Shown one piece after another: positions 1-6,592 of a stretch of 64,000 nucleotides of DNA. Origin of the DNA: Aromatoleum aromaticum EbN1 (lineage in GTDB: Bacteria; Pseudomonadota; Gammaproteobacteria; Burkholderiales; Rhodocyclaceae); assembly GCF_000025965.1 (NCBI RefSeq), contig NC_006513.1, positions 1 through 64,000 of the forward strand, read 5' to 3'. Each line of letters begins with the position of its first letter. Positions within the stretch are counted from its first letter, which is position 1. A model generated the notes under the pieces. The model had not been told where the DNA came from. It searched no databases and worked only from the letters and a program-made list of their open reading frames with translations. Made by a program: the position numbers and the translations under genes.

Positions 1-1
1 A

Positions 2-412
2 TCACGCCCTCCCATCCCGCCGATCCACCGCCCGACGATCCTTCCGCCGCTGCTCGCTCCGCACGCGCCGGTCACCATCGCGACGTTCCACCGCGCGGCG
101 GTCGTCATGGACGGGCTCGACATAGGTTCGCTCGGCCACATCAACCGGAGTTGGCACGAAGGCGGGGAGCGTGGTTTCGCTTTCCACGTCGCCAGTCCCG
201 CGCAGATACCCCCAATCCACGTCGGGGCGGAGTTCTTCGCAGCGGACGGCGCCGGCTGTGGCGCGCTCGATGGCCGGGCAGCGCTCGGCGGGGATCGGTC
301 GAACGCCAGTAACCCACTGGCTGACCGCAGCAGGCGTCACGCCGAGAGCACGGGCCAAGGTTGCTTGGCCGCCTACGGATTCGCACGCCAAAAGGATCGG
401 GTTTCGGTTCAT
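2..412 (-). CDS. Cro-like (YdaS-type) helix-turn-helix regulator
   Basis: This is a 136-residue phage-type regulator. Residues 1-50 read as a compact helix-turn-helix of the YdaS/Cro kind (GGQATLARALGVTPAAVSQW). It is divergent from the CI-like gene that starts at 487, and the 75-bp gap holds three operator-like palindromes, so this is a lambda-style immunity switch. Residues 103-136 form a highly charged tail with repeated DRR/ERR units, unusual for Cro-size proteins and possibly a nonspecific DNA- or RNA-binding extension. No clear Shine-Dalgarno precedes the ATG. The HTH role is well supported; being Cro rather than another early regulator is inferred from position. Confidence 0.75.
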   Translation of the reverse strand: MNRNPILLACESVGGQATLARALGVTPAAVSQWVTGVRPIPAERCPAIERATAGAVRCEELRPDVDWGYLRGTGDVESETTLPAFVPTPVDVAERTYVEPVHDDRRAVERRDGDRRVRSEQRRKDRRAVDRRDGRA

Positions 413-421
413 GCCACGACT

Positions 422-483
422 ATAGCACCGCTACAGATTACATATCAAGCCATGCTATTCATTCCAATAGATAGCATTGCTTC
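422..483. promoter_or_regulatory. Triple operator-like region of the immunity switch
   Basis: Three half-site pairs with a 3-bp spacer are visible: ATAGC-acc-GCTAC (422-434), CAAGC-cat-GCTAT (446-458) and ATAGC-att-GCTTC (471-483). Their centres are 24-25 bp apart, like lambda operators. The same palindrome recurs twice at 3520-3556 over a near-consensus promoter, so it is probably the binding site of the CI-like and/or Cro-like protein. Protein binding is inferred. Confidence 0.7.
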
Positions 484-486
484 ATC

Positions 487-1176
487 ATGCTGATATGGTC
501 ACCGCACGAAGAAGCAGAACGTCTTAAGGCCCGTTTTGGAGCGGTCCCCAACCGGGAGAAGTTCGCTCGAGAAATTGGACTTCACGGCGGCGGATCAATG
601 ATCTACCAGCACATAAAGGGGATTCGCCCGATCAGCCGCGAAGCGGCGGTTGCGTATGCGAAAGGCTTCAATTGCAGGCTCGAAGAAATCAGCCCGCGAA
701 TCGCCCTTGAGATACAGCAGGCCACTTCTGTCTTGTCGCCAACGCCAGACCGTCCGCCCGAGTCGCCGAACATCTGCGCCGGACCGGACCGCAAAGGCAA
801 GGTGCCGCTAATCTCGTGGGTGCGCGCAGGTGAGTTCGCTCATGCCGCTGATCTTTTGCCGGTCGGCGAGGCCTATGAATGGGTGGAGACCGGCGTGAAC
901 GTGCAGCCCCACACTTTTGCGCTGCGCGTCCAGGGCGACTCGATGGAGCCGGAATTCGTCGCTGGCACGATCATCGTGATCGAGCCGCACATGGTCGCTG
1001 AGCCCGGCGACTACGTCATCGCCCGCAACGGCGACAACGAGGCCACTTTCAAGCAGCTCGTGCGCGACGGGGCGGACCTGTACCTCAAACCGCTGAACCC
1101 CCGCTACCCGATCAAGCCGCTGGGCGCCACGGCGATCATCGGCGTGGTTCGAGAGGCCGTGAAGCGCTATCGGTGA
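487..1176 (+). CDS. CI/LexA-like phage repressor with S24 peptidase domain
   Basis: This 229-residue protein has an N-terminal DNA-binding region (about 1-65) and a LexA-type S24 self-cleavage domain (about 105-229). Visible catalytic elements are Ser152 in the GDSME motif, Lys189 in ATFKQL, and a likely Ala114-Gly115 cleavage bond. RecA-stimulated autocleavage is the family behaviour. No Shine-Dalgarno precedes the ATG and an operator-like palindrome ends 3 bp before it, so a leaderless message as for lambda cI is possible. It is divergent from the Cro-like gene and probably represses the promoter at 3.53 kb as well. Confidence 0.88.
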   Translation: MLIWSPHEEAERLKARFGAVPNREKFAREIGLHGGGSMIYQHIKGIRPISREAAVAYAKGFNCRLEEISPRIALEIQQATSVLSPTPDRPPESPNICAGPDRKGKVPLISWVRAGEFAHAADLLPVGEAYEWVETGVNVQPHTFALRVQGDSMEPEFVAGTIIVIEPHMVAEPGDYVIARNGDNEATFKQLVRDGADLYLKPLNPRYPIKPLGATAIIGVVREAVKRYR

Positions 1177-1243
1177 GCGGGTGTTTTCCAGGCCATCACC
1201 CCTTGCCCGCAATCTGTAACAGCCTCCCAACAACAACAGACTC

Positions 1244-1549
1244 ATGCTATTTTTCAAGGGCTTGAACGGCCCGAAATTTGTCAAGTCCATCGTCGAAGGG
1301 GTCGGATTGTGGCTCGGTATCGTCAGCGGCTTGGCGTGGCTGTGGTCCGAATTGGCGATCGTGAAGGTCGAACTGACATGGGCCGTGACAGTCACGACCG
1401 GATTTTTCGTGTTCTACGTCGGGGTCCTGCTTTGCTTCACGCGGCAGGGGGTTCTGCAAACGCGCATCGACGAATGCGCCCAGGCCAAGAAAGCGCTGGA
1501 AGAAGAAGTGCTGCGCAAGCGGCTGTCGTCCAGGAAAAAAGGCCGGTGA
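1244..1549 (+). CDS. Small membrane protein, two predicted helices
   Basis: I do not recognise this 101-residue protein. Residues 18-38 and 45-66 are hydrophobic and look like two membrane segments. They are followed by a charged, probably coiled-coil tail (about 72-101) ending in Lys/Arg. It lies between the repressor and another membrane-anchored protein, 22 bp upstream of the latter, suggesting co-transcription. Superinfection exclusion is a common job for such proteins beside phage repressors, but nothing specific supports that here. Confidence 0.6.
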   Translation: MLFFKGLNGPKFVKSIVEGVGLWLGIVSGLAWLWSELAIVKVELTWAVTVTTGFFVFYVGVLLCFTRQGVLQTRIDECAQAKKALEEEVLRKRLSSRKKGR

Positions 1550-1571
1550 GGCTGATGGGGAGAAGTGGAAA

Positions 1572-2120
1572 ATGAGCGTGATTGCCATTCACGCGGCGAT
1601 CGTCGGCGTGACGGTCGTCGTCGCATACGTCCTGCACATGCGCACGATGCGCATGAAAGCCTGTTTCAACCTCTTCCGCGTGCGCGACCGCTTCGTCCTG
1701 CTCGTCGCCAAAGACATCCTGCCCGAAGACAGCAGGGTGTTCGTCCACTACTACGGACGCATCAACAAGCTGCTTTGCGACGCCCCGAAAGTCGGCATCG
1801 ACGACATGCTGGCCACGATCTTTCGTCACGTGCCCAATGGTGAGTTCGACCAGGCACTGGAGCGCGCCCGCTCCCAGTCGCAAAAAATGCTGGCCGATCC
1901 GCTCATGCAGAACGACGAAGTGCGAGCGGCCGTGGCCGATTACTACCGCGCCATCCGCGCGATGCTGCTGTCCCACAGCAGCATCCTGAAGGTCATCTAC
2001 CTGCTGTCGCACCGCTTCGCCACGTCGCTCCACTCCGGCTGGATCGGCGGCGAAGTCAGCCGCGGGCTGAAGGCCGCCGACTACGCCGACGAAGAAGCTG
2101 CCCTGTTTAAACCCGCCTGA
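1572..2120 (+). CDS. Hypothetical protein with N-terminal membrane anchor
   Basis: Residues 2-21 form one hydrophobic segment; the rest of the 182-residue protein is soluble and helical, with many Arg/Asp residues. Family not recognised. It follows the 101-residue membrane protein closely and is transcribed with the repressor, so it may belong to the lysogenically expressed genes of the element. It is followed by a terminator that serves the opposite-strand pilin gene. Confidence 0.6.
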   Translation: MSVIAIHAAIVGVTVVVAYVLHMRTMRMKACFNLFRVRDRFVLLVAKDILPEDSRVFVHYYGRINKLLCDAPKVGIDDMLATIFRHVPNGEFDQALERARSQSQKMLADPLMQNDEVRAAVADYYRAIRAMLLSHSSILKVIYLLSHRFATSLHSGWIGGEVSRGLKAADYADEEAALFKPA

Positions 2121-2194
2121 GGTTATGGCGCCGGGGTGACGCCACGGCAGCCGGTCCTCGACACGGCCGGCTATGTTGTGGTGGGTGGCGGCAT

Positions 2195-2220
2195 AAAAAA
2201 AGACCGCCGAAGCGGTCTTT
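2195..2220 (-). terminator. Intrinsic terminator of the pilin gene
   Basis: A 9-bp perfect stem (2199-2207 with 2212-2220, loop CGAA) is followed on the minus strand by a T run (A run at 2195-2200). It lies 31 bp beyond the pilin stop codon. The U-rich side fits minus-strand termination; the stem could also slow plus-strand transcription from the neighbouring gene. Confidence 0.85.
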
Positions 2221-2250
2221 ACGTGGAATATGCAGACTCTTGCCCTACTC

Positions 2251-2685
2251 TTATTCCGCTGCCGCCGCCCGGCAGGTCGACGGGCGATACTTCGCGTCCA
2301 CAGATCCGGCGCACGCCCACACTAGCACGCCAGTTGCGTCGGCCTTAGGCGTCAGCGTGATCGTCTCTGCGGCAATCGCGTCGTTTGCATCTACGCCGCC
2401 GGTCGATGTAATGACGCCGCTTGGTCCGATTGCGACGCTGGCGGTGTACTTACCCACGGCACCACCGTAGCCCGCAGCGGCATCACTGGCAGGGAGGGCG
2501 CCAGTCGACTGAAAAGTTTCAGCAACGGCAACCTTGGCGCCATCTGTCAGGGACATCAGTTCTGAAACCTGAGCCCGGATCGTGTAATCCTGATACGCCG
2601 GCAGCGCGACCGCTGCCAAAATCCCGATGATCGCGACGACGATCATCAGTTCGATCAGCGTGAAACCTTGTTGGACCTTTTTCAT
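2251..2685 (-). CDS. pilA: Type IV major pilin (PilA-like prepilin)
   Basis: This 144-residue prepilin has a short leader ending at Gly7, then the invariant F8-TLIE start of the mature protein (Glu5 of the mature form) and a hydrophobic helix (about 8-34). Cys125 and Cys138 would close the D-loop disulfide typical of type IVa pilins. The start is chosen because AGGGAG lies 7 bases upstream of ATG and a prepilin needs a short leader; a longer in-frame opening upstream is not coding. A matching -24/-12 promoter sits 50-65 bp upstream, implying RpoN/PilR control as for chromosomal pilA genes. Its place within a prophage-like element, bounded by terminators, is odd. Confidence 0.93.
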   Translation of the reverse strand: MKKVQQGFTLIELMIVVAIIGILAAVALPAYQDYTIRAQVSELMSLTDGAKVAVAETFQSTGALPASDAAAGYGGAVGKYTASVAIGPSGVITSTGGVDANDAIAAETITLTPKADATGVLVWACAGSVDAKYRPSTCRAAAAE

Positions 2686-2733
2686 TTTCAGCTCCCTTGC
2701 TTGTTTGACGGGACGTCCCGTGCACATCGTCAC

Positions 2734-2749
2734 GCAACAAGCGTGCCAA
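2734..2749 (-). promoter_or_regulatory. Sigma54 (-24/-12) promoter of the pilin gene
   Basis: Read on the minus strand the sequence is TTGGCACG-N4-TTGC. The GG and GC dinucleotides are separated by exactly 10 bp, as sigma54 requires. It ends 49 bp upstream of the pilin ATG. Major pilin genes are classically RpoN- and PilR-dependent, so this is very likely the working promoter. Confidence 0.85.
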
Positions 2750-2898
2750 CCACCAAAGCGGCATAATCGCCCCGGAGTGCCACCCATGTCGCACTTATTA
2801 CTGTGACATTCGGGCGAATGTCGCAGCGTGGCACACGACACGCCGCCCCCTTCCGGGCTTGAGCGCAGCCCTCTAAACTCCGTGCCCTGGAGGCTCCC

Positions 2899-3441
2899 AT
2901 GACCGCAATCACCGTTCCCACCGCCGCACTCATCCTCGACCGGACCACGCGCACCATCTGGCGCCGCATCGCCGACGGATCGCTGCCGGCGATCACCGAA
3001 GACGACCGGCAGAAGATCCCGCTCGACGCCGTCATCCGCGAGGCGTGCATTCCGATCGACCCGGACGACTACGAGCTCGTCACCGGCACCGACGCCGGCG
3101 ATGCCGAATCGCAGTGCGACCTCGCACTGCTGTTCCTGCTGCGCGACCGCCCGCACATCGCCATGCCGCTGCTCAACCTGGCCGCCAAGGACGACTACCC
3201 GGAGGCGCTCTACCAGATCGCCCGCTGCCACATCGCCGGCAAGGGCGTGCCGCGCGACGGCAACGCCGGCATCATGTGGCTCGCTCGGGCCGCCAGCCGC
3301 GGCCACTCCGTAGCCCAGGAGCAGATGCGCGTCGTGCGCGAGTCCGGCACCGGCACCGACCTCGACGCCCTCGACGCGCTGCTCGAGCGCATCGAACAGC
3401 GAGTCGTGTTCGCTGCACTGGAAACCACCGCAACCCGCTAG
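2899..3441 (+). CDS. Sel1-repeat protein with N-terminal HTH-like segment
   Basis: This protein has 180 residues. Residues 1-50 resemble the helix-turn-helix segment of excisionase/MerR-type proteins ([18 protein letters not shown]). Residues 68-150 hold Sel1-type helical repeats (for example [19 protein letters not shown]). Sel1 repeats mediate protein contacts; partner and substrate are unknown. It is divergent from the pilin gene and followed by its own terminator, so the pilin and this gene form a self-contained pair. A regulatory link to the pilin is possible but unproven. Confidence 0.75.
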   Translation: MTAITVPTAALILDRTTRTIWRRIADGSLPAITEDDRQKIPLDAVIREACIPIDPDDYELVTGTDAGDAESQCDLALLFLLRDRPHIAMPLLNLAAKDDYPEALYQIARCHIAGKGVPRDGNAGIMWLARAASRGHSVAQEQMRVVRESGTGTDLDALDALLERIEQRVVFAALETTATR

Positions 3442-3462
3442 ACCCCCCGCGCTTCGCAATCT

Positions 3463-3487
3463 GCCCGCCGCTTGAGCGGGCTTTTTT
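3463..3487 (+). terminator. Intrinsic terminator after Sel1 gene
   Basis: The stem GCCCGC/GCGGGC (3463-3468 with 3476-3481, loop of 7) is followed by six T residues at 3482-3487. It lies 22 bp after the Sel1-protein stop codon. Confidence 0.88.
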
Positions 3488-3519
3488 ACGTCCGTAGCTT
3501 AAAGCCATTTCGCTGATAT

Positions 3520-3559
3520 ATAGCTGCGCTATTGACATTAAATATAGCGTTGCTATTAT
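3520..3559 (+). promoter_or_regulatory. Repressor-controlled sigma70 promoter (early-promoter-like)
   Basis: A consensus -35 (TTGACA, 3532-3537) and a near-consensus -10 (TATTAT, 3554-3559) are 16 bp apart. Two perfect palindromes ATAGC-N3-GCTAT (3520-3532 and 3544-3556), 24 bp centre to centre, overlap the -35 edge and fill the spacer. They match the operators between the divergent regulators. Transcription would run rightward towards the small phage-type genes from 4.35 kb. The first ATG (3596) has GGAG upstream but leads into sequence that looks non-coding, so a truncated leader gene is possible. Confidence 0.8.
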
Positions 3560-3629
3560 TTCTCCAACGCCTCCCTCGAGGCACCGGAGACCGCGATGCC
3601 CCCCGCTGCACCCCATCCCGTCCCGCCCG

Positions 3630-3654
3630 AAAAAAAGGCCGCACTCGGCGGCCT
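3630..3654 (-). terminator. Intrinsic terminator of the 156-residue protein gene
   Basis: The 7-bp stem AGGCCGC/GCGGCCT (3636-3642 with 3648-3654) is followed on the minus strand by a T run (A run 3630-3636). It lies 26 bp past the stop of the minus-strand gene ending at 3680. Confidence 0.8.
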
Positions 3655-3679
3655 CGTTGCCTGGTGTTGCGGAGCTGCG

Positions 3680-4150
3680 TCAGGCGATCAAGGCGACCAG
3701 CTTCTCGCGGCACCCTTCGCCGTAGCACGCGGCCTCGTCGAGGCCGCGCTCGCGGACCACATCGTTGTAGGCGAGCCGCTTCAAGGTGTCAGACACGATG
3801 ATGTCGTCGTCGGCGCACAGCGCCTGGTAGGCATCGTCGAGCGCCGCGTCGTCGAGCGCGCGGGCCCTCGCCTGCAGGGCCGCGTACTGCCGACGCTGCG
3901 CCAGCGACTTCGCCGCCACCTCGGCCGGGTGCAGCGCGAACTCGACCGCCTGGAAAACGGCGAACACCACGCCGAGGCCCACCGCCCAGCCCGCGTGCTC
4001 GGCGCCGATCGCCCCGATCGCCCCAGAACCGGCCAGCAACGCCATCACCCGAACGGATGCGTCCAGACGTCGCCACAGGCAGGCGTGTCGTTCGAGCACG
4101 CGGGCGGCGTAACGGACGTTGAACGAAGTGTCGGCGCGGCTGGGTTCCAT
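3680..4150 (-). CDS. Hypothetical protein with two short hydrophobic stretches
   Basis: This 156-residue protein has hydrophobic stretches at about 33-50 and 54-68, then a helical charged C-terminal half. Family not recognised; the layout resembles small holin- or SLATT-like membrane proteins, but no diagnostic motif is seen. The ATG is preceded by CAGGAG at good spacing. It runs opposite to all flanking phage-type genes and has its own terminator, like a moron-type insertion between the early promoter at 3.53 kb and the operon from 4.35 kb. Confidence 0.6.
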   Translation of the reverse strand: MEPSRADTSFNVRYAARVLERHACLWRRLDASVRVMALLAGSGAIGAIGAEHAGWAVGLGVVFAVFQAVEFALHPAEVAAKSLAQRRQYAALQARARALDDAALDDAYQALCADDDIIVSDTLKRLAYNDVVRERGLDEAACYGEGCREKLVALIA

Positions 4151-4163
4151 GATCAGGCTCCTG

Positions 4164-4229
4164 TCATTTCGGCTTGGGTGCCGGCTTCGGCGGCACTTGG
4201 CCTTTCACGTTTTCGGGATCAATTTCCAC
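4164..4229 (-). CDS. Possible 21-residue leader peptide
   Basis: A GTG start with AAGGAA 8 bases upstream opens a 21-codon frame rich in Pro and Lys at its end (KPAPKPK). It stops 13 bp before the ATG of the 156-residue protein, with that gene's CAGGAG in between. The spacing and Shine-Dalgarno suggest a translated small gene or a translational leader. Length alone makes this uncertain. Confidence 0.35.
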   Translation of the reverse strand: MEIDPENVKGQVPPKPAPKPK

Positions 4230-4345
4230 GGCGGTTCCTTGTTTGTGTTGTTGATGGGCTTGTCCTGGTAGACGCCCCCATTTTAGCAAGAAGCCGCCGC
4301 CCCTATTCCGTTGGCAATTTGAGCGCATATGCGCAGGAGGCAACC

Positions 4346-4651
4346 ATGGCCACACCCACCCCCCAGCAGCTCGAAGCGCTCGACCGCCTGTGGCAAGTCG
4401 CCAATGGACACAGCGGCCAGTGCCGCACCGTCGCCGCGTTCCTGCTCGGCCTCTACAACGGCCAGCGCTTCCCGTTCGATCTCACGAACTTCCGCTGCCT
4501 GGACGCCGAAATCTTCAAGGACTGCCTGCAGGTTCTGGTGATGGACAGCCGCCCGCGCGCCGAAGTGCACGTGCTGCTCGGCGTGCCAGGCAGCGACTTC
4601 GAACAGCTCGCCACCGGCTGGAACATCCGCGACCGCGAAACCGGTCAATAA
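4346..4651 (+). CDS. Small phage/ICE-type hypothetical protein (DUF7673-like)
   Basis: This 101-residue protein starts at an ATG preceded by AGGAGG at ideal spacing. It resembles small proteins of mobile elements that carry a conserved LxRL-x-S/N-GQ-ryaa-xFLLxLYNG-rFpFdLT-RCLD pattern, often labelled DUF7673; function unknown. It opens the rightward run of small genes (4.35-10.7 kb). The longer in-frame opening reaching back to 3596 overlaps two minus-strand genes and a terminator, and is not taken as coding. Confidence 0.7.
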   Translation: MATPTPQQLEALDRLWQVANGHSGQCRTVAAFLLGLYNGQRFPFDLTNFRCLDAEIFKDCLQVLVMDSRPRAEVHVLLGVPGSDFEQLATGWNIRDRETGQ

Positions 4652-4685
4652 CTGCCGCCCATCTCGTCACCCCGGAGTAACGACC

Positions 4686-4889
4686 ATGTCCTTCGCCCTG
4701 ACCGCAGCCCTCACCCGCCCCCGCGCCCTCGAACGCGAGCGTGCCCGCCTCGCCGAAATGCGCGACAACGCCGCCGCGCTCCTCGGCGCCCAGGCCGACG
4801 TCGTCGCCCGCCTCGAAGCCGGCGCGCCGACCTCCCGCGACATCGTCCGCAGCGTCGAGCGCCGCGCCAAAGCCGCAGTTTTTGCCTGA
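4686..4889 (+). CDS. Small helical hypothetical protein
   Basis: This 67-residue Ala/Arg-rich protein is predicted fully helical. An ATG with GGAGTAACGACC before it lies 34 bp after the preceding gene. Family not recognised. It is co-oriented and closely packed with the early-type operon, which is the main support that it is real. Confidence 0.5.
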   Translation: MSFALTAALTRPRALERERARLAEMRDNAAALLGAQADVVARLEAGAPTSRDIVRSVERRAKAAVFA

Positions 4890-4946
4890 CCCGCACAAAC
4901 CCACGCCGGCGGGGCTGACGCCGGCAAACAAGATCAGGAGATCACC

Positions 4947-5297
4947 ATGAGCACCAGACCGTTCTTCGACACCGCGCGCGAAATCCGCCGCGGGCAGTTC
5001 CTCGAGGACTGCGCAGCCGAACTGCAGAAAGCCGTGCGCGCCGTCGACGAAACCGGCAAGCCCGCCAAGCTCGTCGTCACGATGACCATCAAGCCCGCCA
5101 GCAAAGGCCAGGGCGCCTATGTGATCAGCGACAAGGTCGCCGCCAAGCTGCCCGAGCTGCCGGTCGGCGAAACCATCATGTTCGGCACCCCCGAAGGCAA
5201 CCTGCAGGCGCGCGATCCGCGCCAGGGTGAAATGGAACTCAAGGCCATCACGGCCGACGCCCCGCAAGCCGCCCAGCTCAAGACCGTCAACGGCTAA
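4947..5297 (+). CDS. Hypothetical protein of the phage-type operon
   Basis: This 116-residue protein starts at an ATG with CAGGAG upstream. Its central part alternates short beta-like hydrophobic segments with charged turns (KLVVTMTIKPASKGQGAYVI). It lies 37 bp before the DUF2303 gene. Such proteins regularly precede YfdQ/DUF2303 genes in prophages, which suggests a shared role, possibly in recombination or host takeover. No function is established. Confidence 0.6.
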   Translation: MSTRPFFDTAREIRRGQFLEDCAAELQKAVRAVDETGKPAKLVVTMTIKPASKGQGAYVISDKVAAKLPELPVGETIMFGTPEGNLQARDPRQGEMELKAITADAPQAAQLKTVNG

Positions 5298-5334
5298 CCC
5301 TCCCCCCTCTCCACCGACAACACGGACCCACAAC

Positions 5335-6183
5335 ATGACGGAAAACGTCCTCGAAATCTCCACCGGCCTCGTGCAGGACATCGAAGCCCTCGCCCGCAAG
5401 CCCTTCATCGTCGACGACATCGACGGTGTTGCCCTGGCTGCGGTGCCGGACGGCTACAAGCTCGTCAGCCTCGAAACCCACAACGCCTCGCCGGCCCGCA
5501 AGTCCGGCAGCACCACGCTGCACGACGCCGACAGCTTCATCGCGATGGTCAAGCGCCACGGCACGGCGGAAGACTGCGCGGTGTACATCGACGCCGACTA
5601 TGCCGCGCAGAAAATCAGCGCCGTCGCCCTGTTCAACGACCACAGCGAAGACGGCCCCGGCTGGCGCGACCACCGCGCCGTCTTCGCCCCGCGCTTCACC
5701 GAAGAGTGGAAGCGCTGGACGGGCAAGTCCGGCGTGCCGATGAAGCAGGCCGAGCTCGGCATGTTCCTCGAGGCCAACGTCGGCGACATCGTCGCCCCGC
5801 CCGACAGCAAGCTCCCGACCGGCAGCGACGTGCTCGGCTTCGTCCTCACGCTGCAGGAAAACCGCAAAGTGCGCTACGGCAGCGCGGTCAATCTGCAAAA
5901 CGGCATGGTCCAGATCGAATTCACTGAAGAAGGCGATTCGGCGACCAAAGGCAAGCTCGAAGTCTTCCGCGAATTCGCCCTCGGCCTGCGCCCGTTCGCC
6001 AACGGCCAGGCGTACCAGCTGAGCGCCTTCCTGCGCTACCGGGTCGACCGCAACACGGGAGAACTGAATTTCTGGTTCGAGTTGCAGCGCCCCGACCGCG
6101 TGCTCGAAGACGCCTGCCGCGAAACCGTCGAGCTGATCCGCGCCCAGGCCAGCGTACCCGTCGTCTTCGGCCGCCCCGACTGA
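5335..6183 (+). CDS. DUF2303 (YfdQ-like) family protein
   Basis: This 282-residue protein matches the YfdQ/DUF2303 prophage family over its full length. Recognisable parts are the N-terminal PDGYKLVSLE, the central DDH-type GPGWRDHRA with FTEEWKRW, and the C-terminal LRYRVDRNTGELNFWFEL. Function is unknown; it is found in early regions of temperate phages and integrative elements. The ATG at 5335 is chosen because family proteins begin close to it; upstream in-frame sequence overlaps the previous gene. Confidence 0.85.
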   Translation: MTENVLEISTGLVQDIEALARKPFIVDDIDGVALAAVPDGYKLVSLETHNASPARKSGSTTLHDADSFIAMVKRHGTAEDCAVYIDADYAAQKISAVALFNDHSEDGPGWRDHRAVFAPRFTEEWKRWTGKSGVPMKQAELGMFLEANVGDIVAPPDSKLPTGSDVLGFVLTLQENRKVRYGSAVNLQNGMVQIEFTEEGDSATKGKLEVFREFALGLRPFANGQAYQLSAFLRYRVDRNTGELNFWFELQRPDRVLEDACRETVELIRAQASVPVVFGRPD

Positions 6184-6265
6184 CCCCATGCCGCCGCTCA
6201 TCACGCTGCCCGCATTCGACCGCTGGTGGACGGCGGCAATCACTCATCTGCCCATCCCGACGACC

Positions 6266-6592
6266 ATGAACAGCCGCACACCATTCCCCCCCCTCACGAC
6301 TGATACCGTCGACGCCACCGAAATCCTCGTCGCCGCAGCCGACTGCATCGGCGACCGCGCCAGTCAGCGCGACCAGGCCGACGGCGAGCGCTCGATGAGC
6401 CGCGCCGTCGACACCTTCAACGTCTTGACCGGTCACAGCTTGAGCGAGCGCGACGGCTGGATCTTCCAGGCCGTCCTCAAGCTCGCCCGCGCCCAGGGCG
6501 GCCGCCACGTCCTGGACGACTACATCGACGGCGCCGCGTACCTCGCGCTGGCCGGCGAATCCCTGCGCGTGCGCAGCGAGGCGCAGTCATGA
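6266..6592 (+). CDS. DUF6378-like phage protein
   Basis: This 108-residue protein has the pattern RxxQRDqAdGERSM-x3-V-x-tFN-x-LTG, then KLARAQGG and DDYIDGAAYLALAGE. These are features of phage proteins grouped as DUF6378; function unknown. The chosen ATG is the first that gives the usual family N-terminus; an upstream ATG at 6188 would add 26 unrelated residues. It overlaps the next gene by 4 bp (ATGA). Confidence 0.7.
   Translation: MNSRTPFPPLTTDTVDATEILVAAADCIGDRASQRDQADGERSMSRAVDTFNVLTGHSLSERDGWIFQAVLKLARAQGGRHVLDDYIDGAAYLALAGESLRVRSEAQS

Noticed and set aside
2686-3459. Long upstream extension of the pilin frame
   Set aside because: A prepilin needs a short leader; the sigma54 promoter and Shine-Dalgarno lie inside the extension, and it is antisense to the Sel1 gene.
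3596-4651. A 351-codon open frame on plus
   Set aside because: It runs antisense through a whole minus-strand gene and a terminator; only its last 101 codons (from 4346, with AGGAGG) have gene character. GC-rich DNA makes such openings common here.
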